Below, piece by piece: positions 29,622 to 38,287 of a DNA stretch of 64,000 bases (positions are counted from its first letter, which is position 1; every line of letters starts with the position of its first letter). The DNA is taken from positions 81,836 through 145,835 of the forward strand of contig DATJPY010000104.1 of NCBI GenBank assembly GCA_035506135.1, given 5' to 3'. Source of the stretch: DATJPY01 sp035506135 (GTDB lineage: Bacteria; Myxococcota_A; UBA9160; PR03). The position numbers and the translations under genes are program-made. The notes beneath the pieces are model-generated. The model saw only the letters and a list, made by a program, of their open reading frames with translations. It did no database searches and was not told the origin of the DNA.

Positions 29622-30734
29622 ATGCCGCTTCCCCGCACCCTCGCGCGCTCGCTCGCGGTCGAGGTGGTGACGTACGCGGGGCTCGGCTGCGCGGCGTTCC
29701 TCGGCATCCTCACCGTCCAGAGCCTGGCCCAGCGCCTCGAGGACCTGGCGGCGGTCGGCCTCCTGTGGAGCGACACGCTCGGCGTGGTGCGCTGGCTGCT
29801 CCCGATGGTGGGAGCCTACGCCGTCCCGATGGGATTCCTGTTCGGCGTGCTCGCCGCCGCCGGGCGCATGTCGGCCGACTCCGAGGTGACGGCGATGCGG
29901 GCGTGCGGAATGGGCCTCGGCGCGCTGCTCGGGCCCGTGCTCGCCGTGGCGGCGGGCGTCTCGCTCCTGACGGGGCTCCTCATGAACCAGTACGAGCCGA
30001 TGGCCCGGCGCGAGCTGCGCGCCCTGTTCCGCGCGGTCGCCTCGCGCGGCGCCATCCTCGAGCCCGGCGAGTTCAAGACCATCGGCGACCGCGTCATCTT
30101 CGTGCAGTCGCGCGACGTCGACAACCAGCTCGGCGGGGTCCTGATCTCGGATCGAACCAACCCCAAGCGACCGTTCCTGGTGTTCGCCGAGTCCGGCCGC
30201 TTCGTCTTCGATCCCGACCAGCTCGTGATCCGCCTCGAGCTCGACCACGGCGACGTCCACATCGAGACCCGCGGGTCGGGAAACCACCAGCGCATCGACT
30301 TCTCGCACTTCGACTACGCCATCGACGCCGGCCCGCTGCTCGATCGGACGCGCAACGTGCGGCCGCGCGAGATGGACCTGGCCGAGCTGTCCGCCTCGAT
30401 CGAGCGGGCGGGGCGCGAGCCGCCGACCCCCGAGGCGCGCGACCCGAACGAGTACCGCACGCAGCTCCACCGCCGCATCGCCCTGCCCTTCGCACCGGTC
30501 CTGTTCGCCGCGCTCGGCGTCCCACTCGGCCTGCGCCGGCCGCGCGCCGCCCGCTCCTACGGAATCCTGGTGTGCACGGCGCTCGTGGTCGCGTACTACA
30601 CGCTCCTCACGTTCTCGGAGTTCATGGGCACCAGCGGCGCGCTGCCGCCCGCGCTCGCGCTATGGATCCCCAACGTGACCTTCGGAGCCGCCGCACTGCC
30701 CCTGCTCTGGCGCGCGCAGCGCGGCGAGGCATGA
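29622..30734 (+). CDS. LptF/LptG family permease of the LPS export ABC transporter
   Basis: One of the two membrane subunits of LptB2FG, which takes LPS from the inner membrane to the LptA bridge. The 370 aa have the YjgP/YjgQ layout. Three TM segments lie in the first 115 residues. A periplasmic beta-jellyroll follows (about 125-260, with GDRVIFVQSRDVDNQLGGV). Three more TM segments start with LHRRIALPFAPVLFAALGVP. I cannot decide between LptF and LptG. ATG 29622 has no Shine-Dalgarno sequence; TAGGAT stands 8 nt before it and may be a -10 box. Only one such gene is in the window. Confidence 0.88.
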   Translation: MPLPRTLARSLAVEVVTYAGLGCAAFLGILTVQSLAQRLEDLAAVGLLWSDTLGVVRWLLPMVGAYAVPMGFLFGVLAAAGRMSADSEVTAMRACGMGLGALLGPVLAVAAGVSLLTGLLMNQYEPMARRELRALFRAVASRGAILEPGEFKTIGDRVIFVQSRDVDNQLGGVLISDRTNPKRPFLVFAESGRFVFDPDQLVIRLELDHGDVHIETRGSGNHQRIDFSHFDYAIDAGPLLDRTRNVRPREMDLAELSASIERAGREPPTPEARDPNEYRTQLHRRIALPFAPVLFAALGVPLGLRRPRAARSYGILVCTALVVAYYTLLTFSEFMGTSGALPPALALWIPNVTFGAAALPLLWRAQRGEA

Positions 30735-31645
30735 GCACCGGGGACGAGCGATCATCACCCTCGCCCGGGAGCTCCCCGCCCTTGCCCGCCGGCCTCCCGC
30801 CGTTGCCCGCAGGATTCCCGCCGTTGCCCGCGGGCTTCGTCTGGGTGGCGCGCGGGCAGGACACGTTCGCCGCTGCGGACGGACCGCTCGCCGCGCCCCT
30901 GTACGAGCGGGGCCTGCTCGAGGCGTCCGGAGTGCGGCGCGCGCTCGCCGACGGCGCCGGCTCGCCCGGACGCGCGCGAACCGCTGCGGTGTCGCTCTCC
31001 GAGCCCGACGCGGCTCTACTCCTGCGCGGGCTGCGGCGCGGCGGTCTTCTCGGCCCGCTCCTCGGCGCCGCGCTGCTCGGACCGGCGCGCCCCTTCCGCG
31101 AGCTGGCCGCGACCGCCGCGCTGCGCGCGGCCGGCGCGCCGGTGCCGCGTCCGGCCGCGGCCGTCGCCTGGCGACACGGCCTGGTGTGGAACGCCGCCGT
31201 GGCCACCAGGCTGGAGGCCGGCGCCACCGACGCCGGCGCGTTCCTCGCCTCGAATCCGCCGGAGGCGAGCCTGCGCGCTGCGCTCGCCGCGGCGGGCCGG
31301 GCGGTCCGGCGATTCCACGACGCGGGCGGCTCGCACCGCGACCTCCACCTCGGCAACCTGCTGGTGCGGAGCGACCCGTGGGAGGCGCTGGTGATCGACC
31401 TCGACGGCGCGCGCGTGGGCCCGAGCCTCGACCCGATCGCGCGGATGGCGGAGCTGATGCGCCTCTACCGCTCTCTCCGCAAGCGCCAGATGCTCGAGCG
31501 GGTGGGCGAGCGTGGGTGCGCCGCCTTCTTCCGTGCCTACGTGGCCGGCGACCGCGCGCTTCGCCGCGCGCTGCTCGCCCGCCTGCGCATCGAGCGCCGC
31601 CGCGTCTCCCTGCACGCGCTCCACTACCCCCGGCCGGCGCGCTGA
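30731..31645 (+). CDS. Lipopolysaccharide (Kdo) kinase-like protein
   Basis: A 304-aa protein of the KdkA/InaA/RIO-like kinase group, which phosphorylates Kdo or other core sugars. The catalytic loop is SHRDLHLGNLLV near residue 200 and the metal motif is VIDLDGARVG, where DFG is found in other kinases. RPFRELAATAALRAAGAPVP fits the N-lobe helix. The N-terminus has three copies of a 7-residue PPLPAG repeat (30775-30838) before the kinase fold. ATG 30731 overlaps the LptF/G stop (ATGA). It converges on lpxK with no gap. Confidence 0.84.
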   Translation: MSTGDERSSPSPGSSPPLPAGLPPLPAGFPPLPAGFVWVARGQDTFAAADGPLAAPLYERGLLEASGVRRALADGAGSPGRARTAAVSLSEPDAALLLRGLRRGGLLGPLLGAALLGPARPFRELAATAALRAAGAPVPRPAAAVAWRHGLVWNAAVATRLEAGATDAGAFLASNPPEASLRAALAAAGRAVRRFHDAGGSHRDLHLGNLLVRSDPWEALVIDLDGARVGPSLDPIARMAELMRLYRSLRKRQMLERVGERGCAAFFRAYVAGDRALRRALLARLRIERRRVSLHALHYPRPAR

Positions 31646-32725
31646 TCACCGGAACCGCTTCGCGCGCAGGGCTCGATCGAGCCAGTCCACCAGGCCCTCG
31701 CGATCGTCGACCTCGAGCTCGACCTCGAGCACCCGCAGGTCGACCCCCGCGGCCCAGCTCGGGAGGATCTTCAACGCGTCCTTCTGCGTGGTGATCCAGC
31801 AGGGCGCCGCGGCGGCCAACCCGCGCAGGTCCCGCTCGCGGTAGACGTGATGGTCTGGAAAGCTGCGCTCGGCGACGACGTTCGCACCCAGCGCCGAGAC
31901 GGTCCTGCGAAGCGATGCGGGCTGCGCGATGCCCGAGAGCAGCCCGACCGGGCGGCCGGCGATCGAGCCGGGCGGCAGCCCGGCGCCGCCGCGGAGCGGG
32001 CGCAGCTCGACCGGACGGCGGCGCGCGTGGAACCAGCGGGCGATCGGGGCGCTCCGCTCGATGCGTCCGGCATCGGACTCGGGCAGGGGCCCATCGATCA
32101 CCCAGACCGCATCGGCGCGGCGCAGCGCGGAGAGACCCTCGCGCAGCGGTCCGCGCGGAAGGACCGCCCCGTTGCCGAGCCCCGAGCCGTCGAACGTGAC
32201 GATCTCGACGTCGCGCGCCACGCGGTGGTGTTGGAAGCCGTCGTCGAGGACGAGCACGTCGACCCCGAACAGCGCGATCGCGCGGAGCCCCACCGCGGCC
32301 CGATCGCGGCCGACCAGCACCGGCACGCCCGGCGCCATCGCGGCGAGGAGCAGCGGCTCGTCGCCGGCCTCCGCCACGTTCGCCCGCACGAAGTCGCCGT
32401 CCGAGACGACCAGCGCGCGTGCGCGGCCGCTGCGGCCGTAGCCGCGGCTCGCCAGCGCGACCCGATGCCCCCGCTCGCGCAGCCGCGACGCGATCCAGGC
32501 CGCCGCGGGCGTCTTGCCCGAGCCGCCGGCGGCGAGCCCTCCCACGCTCACCACGCGAGCCGACAGCCGAGCCGGCGCCGAGAGCAGCCGGCCGCGGGCG
32601 CGGCGCGCCAGCCAGGCACCCGCTCCGTACGCGACCGAGATCGGCACGAGCGGCGCGAGCGCGAGCTGGCGCGCCAGGCTCGGATGACGCTCGTCGAAGA
32701 ACGCCGGGCGCGAGAGCTCGATCAA
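31646..32725 (-). CDS. lpxK: Tetraacyldisaccharide 4'-kinase
   Basis: Phosphorylates the 4' position of the lipid A disaccharide. It has 359 aa. The P-loop is SVGGLAAGGSGKTPAAAWIA (related LpxK proteins have VGGTGKTP). RGYGRSGRARALVVSDGD, DEPLLLAA, VDVLVLDDGFQHHRVARDV and LPRGPLREGL are diagnostic. A membrane-proximal hydrophobic stretch lies before the P-loop. The start is TTG 32725, which overlaps the waaA stop as TTGA. It is the last gene of the bamA-lpxK operon. Confidence 0.94.
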   Translation of the reverse strand: MIELSRPAFFDERHPSLARQLALAPLVPISVAYGAGAWLARRARGRLLSAPARLSARVVSVGGLAAGGSGKTPAAAWIASRLRERGHRVALASRGYGRSGRARALVVSDGDFVRANVAEAGDEPLLLAAMAPGVPVLVGRDRAAVGLRAIALFGVDVLVLDDGFQHHRVARDVEIVTFDGSGLGNGAVLPRGPLREGLSALRRADAVWVIDGPLPESDAGRIERSAPIARWFHARRRPVELRPLRGGAGLPPGSIAGRPVGLLSGIAQPASLRRTVSALGANVVAERSFPDHHVYRERDLRGLAAAAPCWITTQKDALKILPSWAAGVDLRVLEVELEVDDREGLVDWLDRALRAKRFR

Positions 32726-33990
32726 GCCGCGGCCCCGTCGCGGGCGGAGAGGAGACCTTCGACCAGGAGCAGGCTGCGCACCGTGGCGCCTCGGTTCTTC
32801 TCGAGCTCGGCGCGCGCCGTCTCGCCGGCGGCGCGCGCGAGATCCGGCTCCGCGAGCCACTCGACGACGGCGCCGGCGAGCTCGGAGGCGTCGCCCACGC
32901 GGCGCGCACCGCCGCACGTCAGCAGCCGCTCCGCCGCGTCGCGCACGTTGTCGGTGTGGGGACCGAAGAGCGCCGCGCGGCCCGCGCGCGCGGGCTCGAG
33001 CACGTTGTGGCCGCCCACCGGAACGAGCGAGCCGCCCACGAAGGCGAAGCGGGCCTGGCCGATCACGGCGGGCAGCTCGCCGAGCGAGTCGAGGAGCAGC
33101 ACCTCGCCCGGGGCGAGCGTTCGCGGCGCACCGGGTCGGGTGCGCCGGCGCAGGCGGCGGCCCCGGCGCAGGACGAGCCGCGACACCTCCTCGATCCGCT
33201 CCAGACGGCGCGGCGCGAGCACGAGCGGAGTCGCGAGGCCCGCAGCGTCGGCGGCCTCGAGCGCGTCGAGCGCCGCGCGCTCCTCGCCGGCGTGCGTGCT
33301 GGCGGCGACCCAGAAGGGCCCCGCCAGGAGCGGAGCGAGATCGGGCGCGAGCGTGGACGGCGCCGACGACGGCTCGAGCTTGAGATCCCCTGTGACGTGC
33401 ACGCGCTCCGCCGGGAGGCCGAGCGTGCGGAAGCGCTCCGCGTCCACCTCGGTGCGCGCGCCGACCGCCGCGATGCGCGCGAACGTCCCCCGCACCAGCG
33501 GTCCGAGCCGGCGATAGCGGGCGAAGCTGCGGTCCGAGATGCGACCCGAGACGACCGCCACCGGGATCCGGTGCCGCTCCGAGGCCGCGATCCATCCCGG
33601 CCAGAGCTCCGTCTCGATCAGCACCAGCGCGCTCGGCGCGACGCGGCGCAGCGCCAGCTCGACGCACCACGGATGGTCGAGCGGCGCGAGCGTCAACGGG
33701 ATCCCGGGCCGCGCCCGCGCGAGCACCGAGCGCCCGCTCGCCGTCGTGGTCGACGCGATCACCGGGCGCCCGCGCTCCAGCAGGGCATCGAGAAGGCCGG
33801 TGGCGGAGAGGATCTCGCCAACGCTCGCGCCGTGGACCCACACCGAGCCGTCACCACGTGGTGTCGAGAGGCCGAGCCGCTCGCCGATCCCCACCCGCCA
33901 GCCCGGGCGCAGCACGAGCCCGGTGCCGACGACGGGGGCCGCCGCCACGGCGAGCAGCGCCGAGGCGCCATGTCTAAGCCACGCCACCAC
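32722..33990 (-). CDS. waaA: 3-deoxy-D-manno-octulosonic acid transferase (Kdo transferase)
   Basis: Adds Kdo to lipid IVA at the inner membrane. The protein has 422 aa with an N-terminal membrane anchor (about 8-28). The catalytic Glu lies in VWVHGASVGEILSA. TTTASGRSVL, LIETELWPGW, VSGRISDRSFARYRRL and FVGGSLVPVGGHNVLEPA are all typical. It overlaps the end of lpxB by 17 bp. The number of Kdo residues it adds cannot be told from sequence. Confidence 0.95.
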   Translation of the reverse strand: MVAWLRHGASALLAVAAAPVVGTGLVLRPGWRVGIGERLGLSTPRGDGSVWVHGASVGEILSATGLLDALLERGRPVIASTTTASGRSVLARARPGIPLTLAPLDHPWCVELALRRVAPSALVLIETELWPGWIAASERHRIPVAVVSGRISDRSFARYRRLGPLVRGTFARIAAVGARTEVDAERFRTLGLPAERVHVTGDLKLEPSSAPSTLAPDLAPLLAGPFWVAASTHAGEERAALDALEAADAAGLATPLVLAPRRLERIEEVSRLVLRRGRRLRRRTRPGAPRTLAPGEVLLLDSLGELPAVIGQARFAFVGGSLVPVGGHNVLEPARAGRAALFGPHTDNVRDAAERLLTCGGARRVGDASELAGAVVEWLAEPDLARAAGETARAELEKNRGATVRSLLLVEGLLSARDGAAA

Positions 33991-35131
33991 CCAGCATCTC
34001 CTCGGCGATGGCCGCCGCGCGCACCGCTGCGCCGCCCGGTCCGAGGCGGCGCGCCACGTCCGCGAGCCTCGCGAGCTGGAGCTCGCGCGCGGGACCGGCG
34101 AGCAGACCGGCGAGCGCCGCGGCGATGCGCTCGGGCACGGCGGCTTCCTGCAGGAACTCGGGCACGATGGGGGCTCCGGCGATCAGGTTCGGCAGCGTCC
34201 AGGACGGTACGCGGATCATGGGGCGGATCGCGAGCGCCGTCAGGGGGTGGGCGCGACCGCACGCCACCAGCGGGCAGCCGAGGAGCGCCGCCTCGAGCGT
34301 GGCGGTCCCCGGCTTGACGACGGCGACGTCGGCCGCCCGCAGGAGCTCGTGCGTGCGCCCCGCGACGACCTGGACGCGGAGGCCGCCGGCCTCCGCCTCC
34401 GCCAGCGCCGGCGCGACCTCCTCCTCGCGCACCGTGGGCGCCAGGGCCAGGGCGAACGCGACCCCGGGCACCTGGGCCTGGAGCCGCCGCGCAACGTCGA
34501 GCTGCAGGGGCAGGCCACGCGCTACCTCGTTGTGACGGCTTCCGGGCAGCAGCGCCACCAGCCCGCGGCCGGCGTCGAGGCCGAGGAGCGCGCGCGCGCC
34601 GGCGCGATCGAGCCGGGCCGCGAGCGCGCCGACCCGGTCGACCAGCGGATGGCCGACGAAGTCCACCCGGATGCCCGCCGAGGCGAAGAGGGGAACCTCG
34701 AAGGGAAAGATCACGGCGAGGCGGTCCACGCGGCGCGCGATCTTGCGCAGGCGACCCGTCCGCCACGCCCACACCTGCGGCGCGATGTAGTACAGGATGG
34801 GAACCCCGAGGCGGCGCAGGCGGCCGGCCAGCGGCAGGTTCAGCTCGGGCGAGTCGACCAGCACGACGAGCGCCGGGCGGCGGGCGCGCGCCGCCCGCAG
34901 GAGCCGCCGCCACGCGGCGAAGACCCGCGGGAGCGTGCCGACCACCTCGACCAGGCCCCCGATCGCGAGCTCGCGCTGCGCCACCAGGAGATCGACGCCG
35001 GCGCGCTTCATCGCCTCCCCGCCGAGGCCGAAGCACACCGCGTCGGGCACCCGCGCCCGCAGGGCGGCCACCAGCTCGGCAGCGTGCGCGTCGCCGGAGG
35101 CGTCGCCGGCCGCCAGCAGGACCTCGGTCAT
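33974..35131 (-). CDS. lpxB: Lipid-A-disaccharide synthase
   Basis: Joins UDP-2,3-diacylglucosamine and lipid X into the lipid A disaccharide. The 385 aa start with LLAAGDASGDAHAAELVAAL, the family N-terminus. LVDSPELNLPLA, YYIAPQVWAWRTGRLRKIAR, VDFVGHPLVDRV, LLPGSRHNEV and AVVKPGTATLEAALLGCP follow. ATG 35131 overlaps the stop of the Gfo/Idh gene (ATGA). Its substrates come from LpxI, two genes upstream. Confidence 0.96.
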   Translation of the reverse strand: MTEVLLAAGDASGDAHAAELVAALRARVPDAVCFGLGGEAMKRAGVDLLVAQRELAIGGLVEVVGTLPRVFAAWRRLLRAARARRPALVVLVDSPELNLPLAGRLRRLGVPILYYIAPQVWAWRTGRLRKIARRVDRLAVIFPFEVPLFASAGIRVDFVGHPLVDRVGALAARLDRAGARALLGLDAGRGLVALLPGSRHNEVARGLPLQLDVARRLQAQVPGVAFALALAPTVREEEVAPALAEAEAGGLRVQVVAGRTHELLRAADVAVVKPGTATLEAALLGCPLVACGRAHPLTALAIRPMIRVPSWTLPNLIAGAPIVPEFLQEAAVPERIAAALAGLLAGPARELQLARLADVARRLGPGGAAVRAAAIAEEMLGGGVA

Positions 35132-36084
35132 CGGAGCGCTTCGGGAGGAGGCAGCGACTCGACGACGCGGAGCGCGGTGCGCAGCGCGCGCAGACCCGCC
35201 GCCGCGCTGTCCTCGGGATCCCTGCGCGCGCGCAGCGCGGCGACGAAGCTCCGAAGCTGCGCGGCCAGCGCATCGCCCGGATCGAAGCGGATCGGCTCGA
35301 CGTCGATGCGCGGAGCGCCCTCGCCGTCCAGCCGGCGGCGCAGGATCACGGCCGACTGCGCCAGGAAGTCGACCGAGAAGTAGCCGTCGGCCTGGAAGAA
35401 GCGCATCTTGCGCAGCGGCGTCGGCGAGACGCGGCTGGCGGTGATGTTGGCGACGCAGCCACCCGGGAAGCGCAGCCGGGCGTTCGCGATGTCGACCTCG
35501 CTCGAGATCACCGGCACCCCGATGCCCTCGACCGACTCGGGCTCCTCGCCGATCAGCCGCTGCACGATGTCGATGTCGTGGATCATCAGGTCGCGCACGA
35601 TGTCCACGTCGGTGGCGCGCCCGGGGAACGGCCCCATGCGGTGCGCCTCGACGAAGCGCGGACGCCGGATCGCGGGCGCCATCGCGCGCAGCGCCGCGTT
35701 GTGCCACTCGAGATGGCCGACCGCGAGCACGCGGCCGCCCGCGCGCGCCGCCGCCAGAAGCGCATCCGCCTCGGCGAGGGTCGCAGCGATCGGCTTCTCG
35801 ACCAGCACGTCGAGGCCGGCCCCGAGCAGCGCGCCCACCACGTCGTGGTGCGCGCGGGTCGGCACGGCGACGACGGCGGCGTCCGCGTCCGCCAGGAGCT
35901 CGCGGAAGTCGGCCGTCGCCCGCGCGCCGCTCTCGCGGCCGACCGACTCGGCGCGCTCGCGGTCGATGTCGGCCACCCCCGCGAGCACCACCTCGTTCCC
36001 ACCGCGCGCGTGCTCGGCGATCGCCCGCGCGTGGAGCCGGCCCATGTGCCCGACGCCCACCACCGCGATGCGGAGCGGCTTCAT
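35128..36084 (-). CDS. Gfo/Idh/MocA family oxidoreductase in the lipid A operon
   Basis: NAD(P)-dependent oxidoreductase of 318 aa. The Rossmann motif is VVGVGHMGRLHARAIA, then VEKPIAATLAEADALLA with the conserved EKP. The C-terminal beta-sheet domain has a possible active-site region DLMIHDIDIVQRLIG. Its place between lpxI and lpxB is seen in several deltaproteobacteria. A possible role is modification of the UDP-GlcNAc-derived lipid A precursor, as GnnA does when it oxidises the 3-OH before amination. No GnnB-type aminotransferase is nearby, so this is inference. Confidence 0.85.
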   Translation of the reverse strand: MKPLRIAVVGVGHMGRLHARAIAEHARGGNEVVLAGVADIDRERAESVGRESGARATADFRELLADADAAVVAVPTRAHHDVVGALLGAGLDVLVEKPIAATLAEADALLAAARAGGRVLAVGHLEWHNAALRAMAPAIRRPRFVEAHRMGPFPGRATDVDIVRDLMIHDIDIVQRLIGEEPESVEGIGVPVISSEVDIANARLRFPGGCVANITASRVSPTPLRKMRFFQADGYFSVDFLAQSAVILRRRLDGEGAPRIDVEPIRFDPGDALAAQLRSFVAALRARRDPEDSAAAGLRALRTALRVVESLPPPEALR

Positions 36085-36923
36085 CGGCCGGCCGGATCGG
36101 CCACGCCGAGCAGGCAGATGCCGGCGGCGTCGGCTCGCCGCACCAGCGTCTCGCGCTCGAGCACCAGCGTGCGACCGGCCTCCACCGCGAGCAGCACCAC
36201 GCCGGACGACTCGAGCGCGTCGACGGTCGCCGGCCCGATGGTCGGGAAGTCGAGGCGCGGGTCCTGATCCGGCTTCCAGACCTTGACGGCGCAGGCAGCC
36301 CCGCGGCCCAGGGCGCCGCCGCGCCGGATCGCCGCGTCGGTGCCCTCGATCGCCTCCACCGCCAGCACGGTGCGCTCGCGCACCACCACCGTCTGACCGA
36401 TGTCGAGCCGCCCGATGGCCTTGGCGAGCGGCCAGGCGAAGCGGACGTCCTCGAGCTGCGCGGCGTTCGGCCGGGTCGCGCCCAGGGGACCTTCGGGGGC
36501 GAGCAGGTGCGGGGCGAACTCCGCCTGCGATGCGAGACGAAGACCGGCCGACTCGAGCGCACCTCCGAGCGCGCGCAGGATCGCGTCGTCGCCGCGCGCG
36601 CGCAGCTCGCCGAGCAGCGCCGCCGCCCGCGCGTCGACCCGCACCAGGCCGGAGCCGGAGAAGAGGTGCTCCTTCGGCACGAGGCCGGCCAGCACGACGT
36701 CCACCGCGCCTTCGGCCGCCAGACGCTCGAGCAGCGCGGAGAGCTCGCCCACGTAGAGCCAGTGGAGCGCGTCGACCTCGTCCGCAAGGGCCGGGTCGGC
36801 GAAGCCGCGCAGGGCGGCGGCCGCAACGCGGCGCCCGGCGCGCCGGGCGCCGCGCGCGATCTCGAACGGCAGCGACCCCTCGCCCGCGACGAGCCCGAGG
36901 GTGGCGGCGCCGGCCGCGGCCAC
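36081..36923 (-). CDS. lpxI: UDP-2,3-diacylglucosamine diphosphatase LpxI
   Basis: Cleaves UDP-2,3-diacylglucosamine to lipid X and UMP; it replaces LpxH in alpha- and deltaproteobacteria and others. It has 280 aa. LGLVAGEGSLPFEIARGARR opens the N-terminal domain, and the C-terminal DUF1009 domain has VLAVEAIEGTDAAIRRGG, VKVWKPDQDPRLDFPTIGP and a Val-rich C-terminus. The GTG start at 36923 lies 2 bp after the stop of lpxA. Confidence 0.94.
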   Translation of the reverse strand: MAAAGAATLGLVAGEGSLPFEIARGARRAGRRVAAAALRGFADPALADEVDALHWLYVGELSALLERLAAEGAVDVVLAGLVPKEHLFSGSGLVRVDARAAALLGELRARGDDAILRALGGALESAGLRLASQAEFAPHLLAPEGPLGATRPNAAQLEDVRFAWPLAKAIGRLDIGQTVVVRERTVLAVEAIEGTDAAIRRGGALGRGAACAVKVWKPDQDPRLDFPTIGPATVDALESSGVVLLAVEAGRTLVLERETLVRRADAAGICLLGVADPAGR

Positions 36924-36925
36924 CG

Positions 36926-37702
36926 TCAGCGGCAGACGCCGCGCTTCGAGTCCACCAGGAAGCGCAGCAGGCGGCCGACCTCGGGCGAGTCGGCGAGCTC
37001 GTCGCGCGCGCGGGCGAGCGCGTGCTCGAAGCGGAGCTTGGAGGTGAAGAGCAGGTGGAAGGCGTGCTTCAGCGCCCGCACGGCGGGCTCGGGGAGGTCG
37101 CGCCGCCGCAGCCCGACCGTGTTCAGGCCGGCGATGCGGGCGCGGTCGCCGGCCACCAACGCGAACGGCGGCGCGTCGAGCGAGAGCATCGAGTTGGCCG
37201 CCGTCATCACCGACTCTCCGACCCGCGCGAACTGGTGCACGCCGGTGTAGGCACCGAGCACCGCCCAGTCCTCCACCACCACGTGGCCCGCGAGCCCGCA
37301 GAAGCTCGCGACGATCACGTGCGAGCCGATCTGGCAGTCGTGCGCGATGTGGGCGCCGTTCATGATCAGGTTGTCGTCGCCGATGCGCGTGCAGCCCCCG
37401 CCCCGCGAGGTTCCGACGTGCAGCGTGACGCCCTCCCGGATCACGTTGTCGGCGCCGATCTCGAGGCGCGTGCGCTCGCCGGAGAAGGCCCGGTCCTGCG
37501 GCTCGCCGCCGAGGGCGGCGAAGGGGAAGATGCGGGTGCGCGCGCCCACGCGCGTCGCGCCGCCGAGGCTCGCGTGGTTGGCCACCACCACACCCGGGCC
37601 GAGCTCGACCCCGGGCCCGATCCAGGAGAAGGCGCCCACCTCGACGTCGTCGGCCAGCTTGGCGGCCGGATCGACGACGGCGGTGGGATGAACGCGCGCC
37701 AC
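36926..37702 (-). CDS. lpxA: UDP-N-acetylglucosamine O-acyltransferase
   Basis: First step of lipid A synthesis. The 258 aa form a left-handed beta-helix made of hexapeptide repeats (about 1-185), with a helical C-terminal domain. H121 in NGAHIAHDCQIG is the catalytic base (His125 in E. coli), with H118 nearby. GLNTVGLRRR and an Arg/Phe-rich C-terminus fit. The GTG start at 37702 is 6 bp after the ompH stop. lpxD and fabZ, which normally lie between ompH and lpxA, are missing here. Confidence 0.95.
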   Translation of the reverse strand: MARVHPTAVVDPAAKLADDVEVGAFSWIGPGVELGPGVVVANHASLGGATRVGARTRIFPFAALGGEPQDRAFSGERTRLEIGADNVIREGVTLHVGTSRGGGCTRIGDDNLIMNGAHIAHDCQIGSHVIVASFCGLAGHVVVEDWAVLGAYTGVHQFARVGESVMTAANSMLSLDAPPFALVAGDRARIAGLNTVGLRRRDLPEPAVRALKHAFHLLFTSKLRFEHALARARDELADSPEVGRLLRFLVDSKRGVCR

Positions 37703-37708
37703 GGGCGG

Positions 37709-38230
37709 CTAGCCCTTCTTGTTGAACTTCTGGATCACCTGATCGGTGATGTCGAGGGATTCCTTGCTGTAGATCAGGCCGTTGGCGCCGCGCTCGAGGA
37801 TCAGCGAGTAGCCCCCGGTCTTGCCGATGTCCTGGACGATCTCCAGCAGCTTCGACCGGAGCGGTCCCACCAGCCGCTCGTAGTCGACCTTGAACTGGCC
37901 CTCGAGCTCGGCCTTCTTGTTGCGCACCTGGTTCTCGAGCTCGATCAGGTCGAGCTGCTTCTGGTAGAGCGCCTCCTCGGAGAGCACGAAGCGCTTGCTC
38001 TGCAGCTCGTCGGAGAGCGCCTTGCCCTTCTCGAGCATCGGCTTGAGCTGGGACTCCGCGTCGCGCTGCTTGCGCGACAGCTCCTCGCGCGCCTTCTTGC
38101 CCTGGTCGGTGGCGTTGATGGCCTGGTCGAGGTCGACCACGCCGATCTTGAGCTCGTCCGCCGAAGCCCCTGCGCAGAACGCGACGAGCCCTGCGATCAG
38201 GAGGAACCGGCTGACCTTCGATGCGCGCAT
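37709..38230 (-). CDS. ompH: Periplasmic chaperone Skp/OmpH
   Basis: Holds unfolded outer-membrane proteins in the periplasm on their way to BamA. The 173 aa start with a signal peptide cleaved after about residue 24 (FCAGASA). IGVVDLDQAINATDQGKKA is the family start. A long charged coiled coil (about 40-125) makes the tentacles, and GYSLILERGANGLIYSK is the conserved C-terminal strand. It lies 57 bp downstream of bamA. Confidence 0.93.
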   Translation of the reverse strand: MRASKVSRFLLIAGLVAFCAGASADELKIGVVDLDQAINATDQGKKAREELSRKQRDAESQLKPMLEKGKALSDELQSKRFVLSEEALYQKQLDLIELENQVRNKKAELEGQFKVDYERLVGPLRSKLLEIVQDIGKTGGYSLILERGANGLIYSKESLDITDQVIQKFNKKG

Positions 38231-38287
38231 GCTACCCCCACGGCGGCGCGGCGCGCCGCCGCCCCCGCCCCTCGTTCGATCGTTTCC

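Noticed and set aside
30775..30838. PPLPAG repeat at the N-terminus of the kinase-like protein as a member of the dispersed repeat family
   Set aside because: The DNA sequence and 21-bp period are unrelated; it is an ordinary local low-complexity repeat.
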